Shown here piece after piece: positions 1-6,897 of a stretch of DNA of 8,966 nt. The first letter of the stretch is position 1, and each line of letters starts with the position of its first letter. Under the pieces are notes generated by a model. The model was not told where the DNA came from. It saw nothing but the letters and a program-made list of their open reading frames with translations, and did not search any database. The translations under genes and the position numbers were made by a program. The stretch comes from an uncultured Eubacterium sp. (GTDB lineage: Bacteria; Bacillota; Clostridia; Lachnospirales; Lachnospiraceae), in NCBI GenBank assembly GCA_900548465.1, contig URKY01000068.1, positions 1 to 8,966 of the forward strand, written 5' to 3'.

Positions 1-749
1 TTGATTTTTATTTATTGTATGGTAAAGATAGAATTTACCGGTATATTGATTTGGTGCCTTCCGAGTTGGATAGTATAGGAAGCTCGGATATGGTCGAATA
101 TGAAGGTCATAGGATTTTTAATCCAACACCAGATAGATTTGAAAATTTCAGAAAACTAATATCGTCAGGTGAGGATGTTAACTTTTATTCTTATATAAAG
201 TCAAGCCTTCATATAAAAAACGATAAAATAAAATTTAAAAATCCGGAATTTAGTAATTCATTAGTAAAATCTGCCAATGAAAAACTTTCAAATATCAATC
301 TAAATAAAGACAATTTTGTATTTCTGTTTCCTGAAGCTATTACAGCAACGCAGCTAAGACCAATATTTTGGAAAACTATAGCTGAAAGAATAAAACAGAA
401 AAATATAGATATTCTAATAAACCTAACGAAAGAAGATTTTCATTATGCGGGAATAAAAACAACGAATCTTTCACTGGCAGAGGCGATTTATGTATCTTCT
501 AGAGCTAAGTGCATTATTGCTCTTATCAGTGGTTTGGTTGTATCTCTTTCAACTTTAAAAATCCCTAAGATTCTGCTATATACTCAACAAACACCTACTA
601 TTGGTTATAGGATGTCTTCAGAAGAAATGTTAAAAACCTACTCAATAAAAAATATCGCTCCTATTGATTATCAGCTAATTCGCGAGATCGATGCTGATAA
701 ACTCTCTGAAGAAGATCTTATCGAGACTGTTCTTGAATTGGTAAAATAA
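1..749 (+). CDS. Probable glycosyltransferase, GT9-like, 5'-truncated by window edge
   Basis: The frame is open from position 3 without a stop, so the true start lies left of the window. The TTG at position 15 is only the first possible start inside it. About 248 residues remain. The C-terminal half looks like the second Rossmann domain of GT-B enzymes of the heptosyltransferase (GT9) type: a strand 'FVFLFPEA', then a helix with W and ER ('FWKTIAERIKQ'), then 'SLAEAIYVSSRAKCIIALISG' followed by a 'KIPKILLY' strand. That layout resembles the family's usual 'sL.el..li..a.l.ig.dSG...lA...g.P.v.l' pattern. No signal peptide or membrane segment is visible. The stop is followed by only 3 bp before the next gene, so the two are almost certainly co-transcribed. 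The role, transfer of a sugar during polysaccharide assembly, is inferred from fold and context. Acceptor and donor are unknown, and another GT-B-like protein is possible. Confidence 0.5.
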   Translation, partial: DFYLLYGKDRIYRYIDLVPSELDSIGSSDMVEYEGHRIFNPTPDRFENFRKLISSGEDVNFYSYIKSSLHIKNDKIKFKNPEFSNSLVKSANEKLSNINLNKDNFVFLFPEAITATQLRPIFWKTIAERIKQKNIDILINLTKEDFHYAGIKTTNLSLAEAIYVSSRAKCIIALISGLVVSLSTLKIPKILLYTQQTPTIGYRMSSEEMLKTYSIKNIAPIDYQLIREIDADKLSEEDLIETVLELVK

Positions 750-752
750 AAA

Positions 753-2456
753 ATGGATAATAAATCAATAATTGAGGCAATATCAGAATATCAATATGTA
801 TCGTTTGATATTTTTGATACTTTACTGATTAGATCTGTATTAAAGCCGGAAGATATATTTACAAAAATAGATGAAGATCATAAATTTGGTACACTAAATT
901 TTAAAGAATATAGAATAAATGCTTTTATCAAAGCGTGCCAGCTATATGAAAATGAAACATGCCAGGAGGTTACCTTTGATCAAATTTATGAATGTATTGA
1001 TTCTAGGTTTAAAGAATATAAAAAATTCGAATTGGAATATGAGAGTAAATGTTTATTTCCGAACAATTCCATAAAAGAAATTTATGATTACTGTAGGAAA
1101 TCAAAAAAGACTATTATTTTAATATCAGATATGTATCTGCCAAAAAATGTGATATCGGAAATTTTAATAAAAAGTGGGTATAGTGATTTCAGATTATTTT
1201 TATCGTCGGAATATAAAAAACTTAAGTACACATCGGATTTATATTTAACTGTTTTGAAAGAATTGAATATTAGCTCAGATCAGATAGTTCATGTTGGTGA
1301 TAATGAGCAAGTTGATTGTGTTGCAGCAGGTAGAGTAGGAATAAAATCATTAAAAATTGAAAGCTCTTATTCTATATTCTGTAATAGTGATCCATCCCTG
1401 AAATATTATCATGACAATATTATCTCTGATTTTTCTACGTCATTAATATTGGGGCTTTATGCTTGGCATAATAGAACTTTTGGTTTTAGCTATTGGGAAA
1501 AAATTGGGTACCTCTGTGGTGGACCTTTGATTGTTTCGTATCTCCAGTGGTTATTAAGACAGTCAAAGCAAGATGATATAAGTGATTTTCTTTTTGTTGC
1601 TCGAGATGGATTTGTTTTAAAGCGAGCGCTAGATTTATTAACAAAAAATAAAATAAGAACTAATTATATTTACACGCCGAGAATTATATGCTTGGCTACA
1701 GACTATAACTTTGATTTTAATGATAAAAGAAATTCATCAACAGAGGAGGAGGACTGTTATCTGACTTTTATTAACTACTATGATGAAGAAATAAAAAGAG
1801 AACTATCGATAGATGTTAGTAAATTAAACAAAGCTCAACAGATTGAACTTTTTTTAACTCATCAGGAATTTTTTAGAGATTTGGCTAAAAAAGAATTTAA
1901 TAAATATTGCGATTATTTAAATTCGCTGAATATAACAGGATCAAAAGTAGCATTTGTCGATATGTCAACGAATTTTTTTACGGGGCAAAGATTAATTGAA
2001 AGAGCTTACTCTAAAAAAAATATTGATGTAATTGGTTTTTATCAGACGGTATTCAAAAACTTTAAAGTAGATAGAAATTCCCATAATTTTAGAGTTCACT
2101 CTTATCAATCTTACAATGTTCCTTTTGGCGAGTTTTTGATTACTGCACCTGAGCCTCCAATTAAATCATTGGATCGTTTTGGAGTTTTTTATCAAGATAT
2201 ACCTTGGCAGGAGTCTCTTAGATTCAAGGCATATCAGAGAATTTTTCGTGGCGAACTTCAGTTTGTAGAAGATTATATTAAGTTTGTAAAAGATCCACTT
2301 AATCAAAATTTATCGTCAGAGTCGTGTATTAATTTACAGAATAATTTTATTTGTAATCCCTCAAAAATTGACAAAGAAATGTTTTCTGAAATTTATTATG
2401 CGTTTGATTCAAGCCATCACAATTATCAAAAAATTTTTCCGGAGTGGTATAAATAA
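753..2456 (+). CDS. Two-domain HAD-superfamily protein of polysaccharide loci (COG5610-like)
   Basis: This 567-residue protein has an N-terminal HAD domain of about 205 residues. Motif I is 'FDIFDTLL' with nucleophile D19 and T23. Motif II is 'ISDMYLP' with S125. The motif III lysine is within 'YKKLKYTSD' (residues 154-162). Motif IV is 'VGDNEQVD' with D183 and D188. The residue two after the nucleophile, normally Asp in HAD phosphatases, is Phe21, as in 'FDxFDT' members of this family and similar to the Tyr of haloacid dehalogenases. The second half (about 235-567) has the recurring features of the family's partner domain: 'FVARDGF' (282-288), 'VAFVDMS' (399-405) and 'EFLITAPEP' (460-468). 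Such proteins sit among glycosyltransferases in capsule and O-antigen clusters, but their reaction is not established to my knowledge. The ATG lies 3 bp after the preceding stop in an A-rich stretch with no clear Shine-Dalgarno, which suggests translational coupling. The protein is cytoplasmic, with no membrane segment. Confidence 0.85.
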   Translation: MDNKSIIEAISEYQYVSFDIFDTLLIRSVLKPEDIFTKIDEDHKFGTLNFKEYRINAFIKACQLYENETCQEVTFDQIYECIDSRFKEYKKFELEYESKCLFPNNSIKEIYDYCRKSKKTIILISDMYLPKNVISEILIKSGYSDFRLFLSSEYKKLKYTSDLYLTVLKELNISSDQIVHVGDNEQVDCVAAGRVGIKSLKIESSYSIFCNSDPSLKYYHDNIISDFSTSLILGLYAWHNRTFGFSYWEKIGYLCGGPLIVSYLQWLLRQSKQDDISDFLFVARDGFVLKRALDLLTKNKIRTNYIYTPRIICLATDYNFDFNDKRNSSTEEEDCYLTFINYYDEEIKRELSIDVSKLNKAQQIELFLTHQEFFRDLAKKEFNKYCDYLNSLNITGSKVAFVDMSTNFFTGQRLIERAYSKKNIDVIGFYQTVFKNFKVDRNSHNFRVHSYQSYNVPFGEFLITAPEPPIKSLDRFGVFYQDIPWQESLRFKAYQRIFRGELQFVEDYIKFVKDPLNQNLSSESCINLQNNFICNPSKIDKEMFSEIYYAFDSSHHNYQKIFPEWYK

Positions 2457-2462
2457 AACTCT

Positions 2463-2959
2463 AAGTTGACTTGCAGCGCCCCATTCATTGATCAGAGGAC
2501 ACTTTCTCTAACCTAAAATTTCTTTAGGAGGGAAGCTATGACATTCAAGAAAAAAAGAGGGAATTTTGAGAACTAGTCTTGCGACCAGAAGTACAACTAG
2601 TTTTTATTGAGAGACTTCAGGGATTATGGCTGAGAATTGAGTTCCGGAAGTTTCTCCAAATCTCGATGACTTTGGGGAGGTGATTCCATAAGAGGAGTCT
2701 CCAGTGGTTGTCTTCGGGGAAACCAGGAGCGCTGGATCGCTGAACAAAATCTGTCAATTATCAGACTGACCTATGTGTAAGGAAATAAAGTTTGCGGCAG
2801 TACGGCATATCGCCCGAGATGTTTTTTGTATGGAGATCTAAGGCGAAGAAAATTTTACCGACGTCAGAGCGCGGCGCAATTGAGAAAAGGAGGGGGAGCT
2901 TTTTAGGCAACAATAGAGTTAATGAAAATAAACTTAAAACATTTTATATAAATGATTGA
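2463..2959 (+). mobile_element. Decayed insertion-sequence remnant, OrfA-like (probably IS3- or IS66-type)
   Basis: A sequence resembling an IS end begins here: 'TTGACTTGCAGCGCCCC' followed by an A/T-rich leader. A textbook ribosome site, AGGAGG, then precedes the ATG at 2538, which opens as MTFKKKRGNF and stops after 12 codons. The start and the basic N-terminus are typical of small helix-turn-helix OrfA proteins of IS3/IS66-type elements. Further on, in the frame of position 2795, comes an OrfA-like helix-turn-helix tail, RQYGISPEMFFVWRSKAKK, which runs into unrelated sequence and stops at 2957-2959. Several stops and frame changes separate the two parts, so the gene is dead. No matching catalytic OrfB remains. 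The family call rests on these short motifs only. Confidence 0.35.
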
Positions 2960-3253
2960 GGCCAGTTATATTATTTTCTCCCGGTAAGCAAGGACTCAGA
3001 TGCTGAATGTTTTGCCTATAGATTGTCCCCAAAAGATGTTGACTACTTTCTCATACAGTTTGACAAAAGGATGGATATTTCTGTCTTGTGAACCAAAGAG
3101 ATTATTGCGCAGGTTCCTGAAACTGATGGCTCAAGAGTTTTTGTTGAGACCGCTCTCTTAAAGCTAACAGGTTATGATCCAGATCTTCTTATTGGGCATG
3201 GTACGGTTTACACTGATTCATACTACGGATTTGGTAAAATTTTTGAATGGTGA
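2960..3253 (+). pseudogene. Unrecognised broken reading frame cut by the IS30 element
   Basis: Between TGA stops at 2957-2959 and 3251-3253, one frame reads as a plausible protein of about 97 residues with a single internal TGA at 3089-3091. Its composition is protein-like: 'FLPVSKDSDAECFAYRLSP', 'DVDYFLIQFDKRMDI', then after the stop 'TKEIIAQVPETDGSRVFVE' and 'LTGYDPDLLIGHGTVYTDSY'. I see no start codon with a ribosome site and cannot assign a family. The frame ends inside the left inverted repeat of the neighbouring IS30-type element, so this is probably the middle of an older gene disrupted by that insertion. Both the internal stop and the missing N-terminus argue that it is no longer functional. 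It may be a lost polysaccharide gene, but that is a guess from position only. Confidence 0.4.
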
Positions 3254-3273
3254 ATTATCAAATCAAGTGAAAA
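3247..3273 (+). repeat. Left terminal inverted repeat of the IS30-type element
   Basis: ATGGTGAATTATCA followed by AATCAAGTGAAAA. It matches the reverse complement of 4329-4355 at 23 of 27 positions and contains the transposase stop codon, an arrangement common in compact IS elements. Confidence 0.8.
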
Positions 3274-4259
3274 GTTACTGAATAAAAGACTTCAGCTGGA
3301 CACTTCCAATTGCGACGTTTTCTGGGTCTGAAGTTCAGAGCATTTAATCGTTTCTGAACTTCGCCCGAGAAATTTAATCGATACTCACTCCTTTTGGGAA
3401 AAAGTCTCTAAGAAGACTGTTGGTATTTTCATTGCTTCCCTTCTCCCATGGATGAAGAGGTAAACAGAAATACACTTTGGTTTTGAGATCTTTCTCCAGT
3501 TTTTCAGCCCAGGAAAATTCTTTTTCGCGATCTAAGGTAATCGTGCGCTAATCCTTATCTGACAGAGACGTCTCAATTACGAAAGACACATCGGCTGCAC
3601 TGCAGTTTTGGAAGCGTTTTTCCCGTCACAGAGAAATCCAGATTTCCTATCGACTTGAGTCGTGAGGCAGGCTCCGCCCTTTTTCCCGATGACGGTATCG
3701 CCTTCCCAATCCCCCAGGCGAGACCTGTTCTTAGCTTCCTGGGGTCGCTCTTCAATGCTGTGAGTGATCTGGATCTTTCCTCGCCTCTCGACCAGGCCTT
3801 TACGGTGACGCGTTTTACCGTGGTGCCGCAGGTGCCGGGACATCTTTCGGCCATCCGCAAAGTGTTCCAGAAAGCCAGAATTGATTCCTCGGTAGATTGT
3901 CGTGGCGTTGATCTTTAGATTCGGCAGCTCCTTTCTGAGACGGTATTGAATCTGCTCCGGAGACCAGAATTTCTTAACCAGCAGATTTGAGACAATCCTT
4001 GTCAGCAACGAGTCAGACATTCAGAATGTTTCTCTTTCCGCAATGCTTTCTCTGCCTCTGATATCGGGCCTGCGCGACAGGGATCATAGGCAGCTGAAGC
4101 CCTATCCTGGGTCGATACAGCCTTGTTTCGCTTCAGTTTGCGGGAGATCGTAGAAACATTTTTCCCAATCGCACATGCAATTTCAGACAGGGATTTGCCT
4201 GAAATCGTTAAAGCCGAAATAAATACTCAGTCCCGAAGATGATGATGATAGTGGCTCAA
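3258..4259 (-). pseudogene. IS30-family DDE transposase, degenerate
   Basis: Read across frames on the - strand, about 334 codons follow the IS30 transposase plan. A likely TTG start at 4259 is followed by 'SHYHHHLRD' and then an in-frame TGA at 4227-4229. The helix-turn-helix 'SLSEIACAIGKNVSTISRKL' lies at about 4140-4200. After a frame change near 4020 the longest intact piece (4020-3577) has 'WSPEQIQYRL', 'SIEERP' and 'RSRLGDWEGDTVIGKKGG', which carries the first catalytic Asp, then 'VDRKSGFL'. After another shift near 3600 comes 'TLDREKEF', with the second Asp kept but the usual N-G replaced by R-E. It is followed by 'HPWEKGSNENTNSLLRDFFP', with the catalytic Glu in NENTN. A TAG at 3548-3550 lies just before that piece. 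A last frame change precedes 'RLNALNFRPRKRRNWKCPAE' and the terminal stop at 3258-3260, which falls inside the left inverted repeat. Several independent lesions make this a true pseudogene, not a sequencing error. Confidence 0.9.
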
Positions 4260-4328
4260 GCTCCCTCTATAGTTATCTTGACAATCTCTATTATGGAAGC
4301 TTTATTGGCCACTATTTTTTTTTCAGGC

Positions 4329-4355
4329 TTTGCACTTGAAGTGATAATTCGCCAT
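4329..4355 (-). repeat. Right terminal inverted repeat of the IS30-type element
   Basis: Read on the - strand it is ATGGCGAATTATCA followed by CTTCAAGTGCAAA, the partner of 3247-3273. It lies about 70 bp upstream of the transposase start, where the element's own promoter would be expected. Confidence 0.8.
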
Positions 4356-4426
4356 ATTAAACTGTCCTGATCCCGCATAAGTGCTATTGTTTTAACAATG
4401 TTTGCATGGGGAATTTTTCTTGAATC

Positions 4427-4462
4427 GGTAATCTGAAATCGGAAAAGATCTTTCAGATTACC
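4427..4462. repeat. Perfect 12-bp inverted repeat in relict DNA
   Basis: GGTAATCTGAAA at 4427-4438 is repeated exactly in inverse orientation as TTTCAGATTACC at 4451-4462, around a 12-base spacer. No run of T follows on either strand, so it is not a standard intrinsic terminator. It could be a protein-binding palindrome or a remnant of a mobile-element end. It stands about 225 bp upstream of the epimerase gene. Confidence 0.55.
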
Positions 4463-4473
4463 TAAATCAGTAG

Positions 4474-4596
4474 TTGCATTTTGTCAGGGACTACGTTGAA
4501 GCAGGTCATCAATAAAATATTCACTGTTGCATCAAGGAACGGATTCAGGAGGATCTAGAGGACTTTTTTCCAGGAAACATCTTAAAATCTAAATAA
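4474..4596 (+). pseudogene. Short protein-like relict frame, possible gene tail
   Basis: From TTG at 4474 to TAA at 4594-4596 one frame reads 'LHFVRDYVEAGHQ', an in-frame TAA at 4513-4515, then 'NIHCCIKERIQEDLEDFF' and 'PGNILKSK'. The acidic helical end and its stop resemble a protein C-terminus. It could be the far end of the gene interrupted by the IS30 element, but continuity cannot be shown. The rest of 4356-4620 has stops in every + frame I read, and I see nothing else coding there. Confidence 0.25.
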
Positions 4597-4622
4597 TAGG
4601 AATTGTCGAAATTTAGGGGGAA

Positions 4623-4645
4623 TAGTGAGTCACCCTCTAGTGAGT
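4623..4645. repeat. Direct repeat TAGTGAGT-N7-TAGTGAGT upstream of the epimerase operon
   Basis: TAGTGAGT occurs at 4623-4630 and again at 4638-4645, 15 bp start to start, immediately upstream of the TATAAT box at 4651. It covers the place where a -35 element would lie. The position suits an activator or repressor site, but no regulator can be named. Confidence 0.4.
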
Positions 4646-4656
4646 AGATATATAAT
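4628..4656 (+). promoter_or_regulatory. Candidate promoter of the four-gene sugar operon
   Basis: A perfect -10 box, TATAAT, lies at 4651-4656, about 36 bp before the ATG at 4692. The -35 region is poor (AGTCAC or GAGTCA at 17-18 bp spacing), which would fit a promoter that needs an activator. It lies downstream of the dead IS30 element, so the operon would not depend on the left-hand genes for transcription. Confidence 0.45.
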
Positions 4657-4679
4657 TAAGAAAATTTATCTCTATTTAT

Positions 4680-4685
4680 AAGGGA
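4680..4685 (+). promoter_or_regulatory. Ribosome binding site deciding the epimerase start
   Basis: AAGGGA lies directly before two in-frame ATG codons, at 4686 and 4692. The first is only about 1 bp from the site, while the second has a normal 6-base spacing. The ATG at 4692 (MSSTK...) is therefore the better start. Confidence 0.6.
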
Positions 4686-4691
4686 ATGGGT

Positions 4692-5360
4692 ATGAGTTCC
4701 ACTAAAACTTTACCAAAGCTTACGGCTTCTATGATGTGTGCGGAATATGATTGCCTTAGTAGGGAAGTTAAAGAGCTTGAAGATGCGGGAATTGACAGTT
4801 TCCATATTGACATTATGGATGGAGAGTTTGTAGACAACTTTGGAATGGGATACCAGGATATGAAATTTATCACTGGCGCAACATCAAAAGAAGTTGATGT
4901 GCATCTAATGGTCAGCAAACCCCACAATTATTTAGGAATGCTATATGAAATAGGGGTTGATGCGGTATATATTCATCCTGAGTCCGATTCGGACCCGGCC
5001 ACGACACTTGAAAAAATTAAAAATCATGGAATAACTACGGGTATAGCTATCAATCCGGGTACATCAATTCCTTATGTTGAGGAACTATTAAATACAGCCG
5101 ACAGAGTTCTTATATTAGGGGTGAATCCGGGGCATGCCGGTAGGAGCTATCTTGATTATGTTGATGGTAAAATAGAGAGGCTACTTGAATTAAAAAATAA
5201 ATATAATTATGAAATTTGGCTAGATGGTGCCGTCACAGCCGAAAGAATTAGGAGATGGTCCAGATTAGGTGTAGTAGGTTTCGTCCTAGGAACTTCTTGT
5301 TTATTTGGTAAAAATAAAACATATCTTGAATGCGTTAAGCAGATTAAATCGATTCTTTAA
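4692..5360 (+). CDS. Ribulose-phosphate 3-epimerase family protein (ketose-phosphate C3-epimerase)
   Basis: This is a 222-residue single-domain (beta/alpha)8 barrel, the standard length for the Rpe family. The family's metal-binding and catalytic residues are all present: 'FHIDIMDGEF' gives H38 and D40, 'DVHLMV' gives H71, and 'WLDGAV' gives D178, the second acid/base Asp. The phosphate-binding segments are recognisable as 'GVNPGHAG' (143-150) and 'VLGTSCLF' (198-205). Known members interconvert ribulose-5-phosphate and xylulose-5-phosphate or epimerise related ketose phosphates such as allulose-6-phosphate. The first strand is 'TASMMCAEY' where housekeeping enzymes have 'PSILSADF', so this looks like a divergent, pathway-dedicated paralogue. 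It begins a four-gene cluster for a nucleotide sugar and ends 16 bp before the next gene. The family call is firm; the substrate is inferred and open. Confidence 0.9.
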   Translation: MSSTKTLPKLTASMMCAEYDCLSREVKELEDAGIDSFHIDIMDGEFVDNFGMGYQDMKFITGATSKEVDVHLMVSKPHNYLGMLYEIGVDAVYIHPESDSDPATTLEKIKNHGITTGIAINPGTSIPYVEELLNTADRVLILGVNPGHAGRSYLDYVDGKIERLLELKNKYNYEIWLDGAVTAERIRRWSRLGVVGFVLGTSCLFGKNKTYLECVKQIKSIL

Positions 5361-5376
5361 TTGTTAGGATTTTAAA

Positions 5377-6897
5377 ATGAAAGTTATTATTCAAGCAGGT
5401 GGTTTAGGTACAAGGATGCTTTCGCTGACAGAAAATAAGCCTAAAACACTTATTCCTGTATCAAACAAACCTATTCTGTTTAATATTTTTGATCAATTTA
5501 GATCACAGGCAGATGGTTTTATTGTTATAGGAGATTATAAATATGAGGTTTTGGATCGGTATTTACTGACATTTGCTAAAAACGAAAACTATATTCTAAT
5601 TCATTCCACAACAAAGGGTAATGTTTCTGGCATAAAAAAAGCGCTAAGTTTAATATCCGATAACGAACCAATAATGTTAATTTGGTCTGATATTATTCCA
5701 CCTAAAGATTTTGTTTATGATAAGGATTTTAGCGGCTGCCAAATCGGTGTTTCAGATTTTGCGTGTTCATGGTCTGTTCAGAATAATAAGCTAGTTCATG
5801 AGAAATCTGATAAAAATGGTGTAATTGGATTATATATTTTTGATAAAAAATCACGATTAGGAACGCTACCAGAAGAGGGGTCTTTTACCACTTGGTTGTC
5901 TGAGCAGAGTTTTCCCATTAAAGCTTTAAAAATAGATAATTGTATTGATATAGGAACTTTTAGTTCATACCAGAAACTTGATACAAATATAGACCGGTGT
6001 AGACCTTATAATCATATAGAGATTAAAGGAAATTATGTCATAAAGACTGGATTAACCGATGAGGCTAAAACATTTATAAAAAGAGAAGTATCTTGGTACA
6101 AACTTGCTTTAGGTTTGGGGTTTAAAAATATTCCATCCCTTATTAATGAAGCCCCTATGACAATTAGTAGAATTAGGGGGAAGAATATATTCCTAAGCAA
6201 TTTAGATGAACATGGTAAAGAGCTATCACTGAATAGAATGATTGATGCTCTGTGTCATCTACATTCATTGGCCAAGTCAGATGCTAACTCTTGGGATCTG
6301 TATACAGAATACTTTACAAAAACAATTAACAGATTAGTATCAATATCATATGCAATCCCTTTTTCAGATAAAGAATATATATATATTAATGGAAAAAAAT
6401 GCATAAATGTTTTAATGAAGCAATCTGAGCTTAGAGAGGCAGTTTTAAATACTTTGATGGAAACGCACTATACGTTATATCATGGCGATTGCCAATTAAC
6501 GAATACAATGCTCGATGAAACTGGAAACATATATTTCATAGATCCAAGAGGATATTTTGGGAAAACGAAGAATTTGGGGGATGTGCGATATGATTGGGCT
6601 AAAGTCTATTATGCAATAAATGGAAATTTTGACCAATTTAATGTAAAAAATTTCACTCTTCATATAGAAGAAGATAAAGTTGAATACTCTATAGGTTCTG
6701 GTCAGTGGGAATTCTTGACGAGTAATTTGTTAGACAGAATTCCTAATGGAGAAGGAACAGAAAAAGAAATAAAATTAATTCATGCTATTATTTGGCTTTC
6801 ATTAGCATCTCATGCATGGGAGGATTTTGATTCCATGTGTGTTGCATACTATAACGGGCTAAGACTTTTTAATGATTGGTTAGAGGAATACAATTAA
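5377..6897 (+). CDS. Bifunctional sugar-phosphate nucleotidyltransferase / APH-type kinase fusion
   Basis: This 506-residue protein has two domains. Residues 1 to about 205 form a nucleotidyltransferase of the sugar-1-phosphate type. The signature is 'AGGLGTRM' (7-14) with 'PKTLIPVSNKPIL' (22-34), a metal-site Asp in 'LIWSD' (D105), and the closing 'CIDIGTFSSY' (189-198). Residues about 215-506 form an aminoglycoside/choline-kinase-like phosphotransferase. A candidate ATP-site lysine is in 'YVIKTG' (K223). The catalytic loop is 'YHGDCQLTNTM' with D371 and N376, and the metal-binding Asp is in 'FIDPRG' (D389). Together they would phosphorylate a small alcohol or sugar and then activate it with CTP, GTP or another NTP. 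The logic parallels LicA plus LicC or HldE, but this is a different domain pairing from HldE. AGGA lies 7 bases before the ATG. The stop overlaps the next start (TAATG), so translation is coupled. The nucleotide and sugar cannot be read from sequence. Confidence 0.85.
   Translation: MKVIIQAGGLGTRMLSLTENKPKTLIPVSNKPILFNIFDQFRSQADGFIVIGDYKYEVLDRYLLTFAKNENYILIHSTTKGNVSGIKKALSLISDNEPIMLIWSDIIPPKDFVYDKDFSGCQIGVSDFACSWSVQNNKLVHEKSDKNGVIGLYIFDKKSRLGTLPEEGSFTTWLSEQSFPIKALKIDNCIDIGTFSSYQKLDTNIDRCRPYNHIEIKGNYVIKTGLTDEAKTFIKREVSWYKLALGLGFKNIPSLINEAPMTISRIRGKNIFLSNLDEHGKELSLNRMIDALCHLHSLAKSDANSWDLYTEYFTKTINRLVSISYAIPFSDKEYIYINGKKCINVLMKQSELREAVLNTLMETHYTLYHGDCQLTNTMLDETGNIYFIDPRGYFGKTKNLGDVRYDWAKVYYAINGNFDQFNVKNFTLHIEEDKVEYSIGSGQWEFLTSNLLDRIPNGEGTEKEIKLIHAIIWLSLASHAWEDFDSMCVAYYNGLRLFNDWLEEYN

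Larger units (their letters stand above)
3247..4355 (-). mobile_element. IS30-family insertion sequence, complete ends but inactive
   Basis: The element is about 1.1 kb, the normal size for IS30-family members. It is bounded by imperfect 27-bp terminal inverted repeats that match at 23 positions. Nearly the whole interior is a single transposase gene on the - strand that has been inactivated by stops and frameshifts. Its base composition is less AT-rich than the sugar genes around it. The immediate flanks, '...tttttga' on the left and 'attaaact...' on the right, show no convincing target duplication. Either the copy is old or the exact boundary lies a few bases further out. Confidence 0.8.

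Noticed and set aside
15..17. TTG as the real start of the first gene
   Set aside because: The frame continues upstream to the window edge without a stop, and the protein lacks an N-terminal domain, so the gene is truncated by the window.
3573..3860. Open frame of 95 codons on the - strand
   Set aside because: It is an out-of-frame shadow of the IS30 transposase, whose conserved motifs are in the neighbouring frame.
3655..3918. Open frame of 87 codons on the + strand
   Set aside because: It lies antisense to the best-preserved part of the IS30 transposase and has no ribosome site or family features.
4686..4688. First ATG of the epimerase gene as its start
   Set aside because: It lies about one base after the AAGGGA ribosome site. 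The ATG six bases later has normal spacing.
6876..6878. Upstream ATG of the HAD phosphatase as its start
   Set aside because: It lies inside the end of the preceding gene without a ribosome site. The ATG at 6897 has GAGG at proper distance and forms a TAATG coupling.
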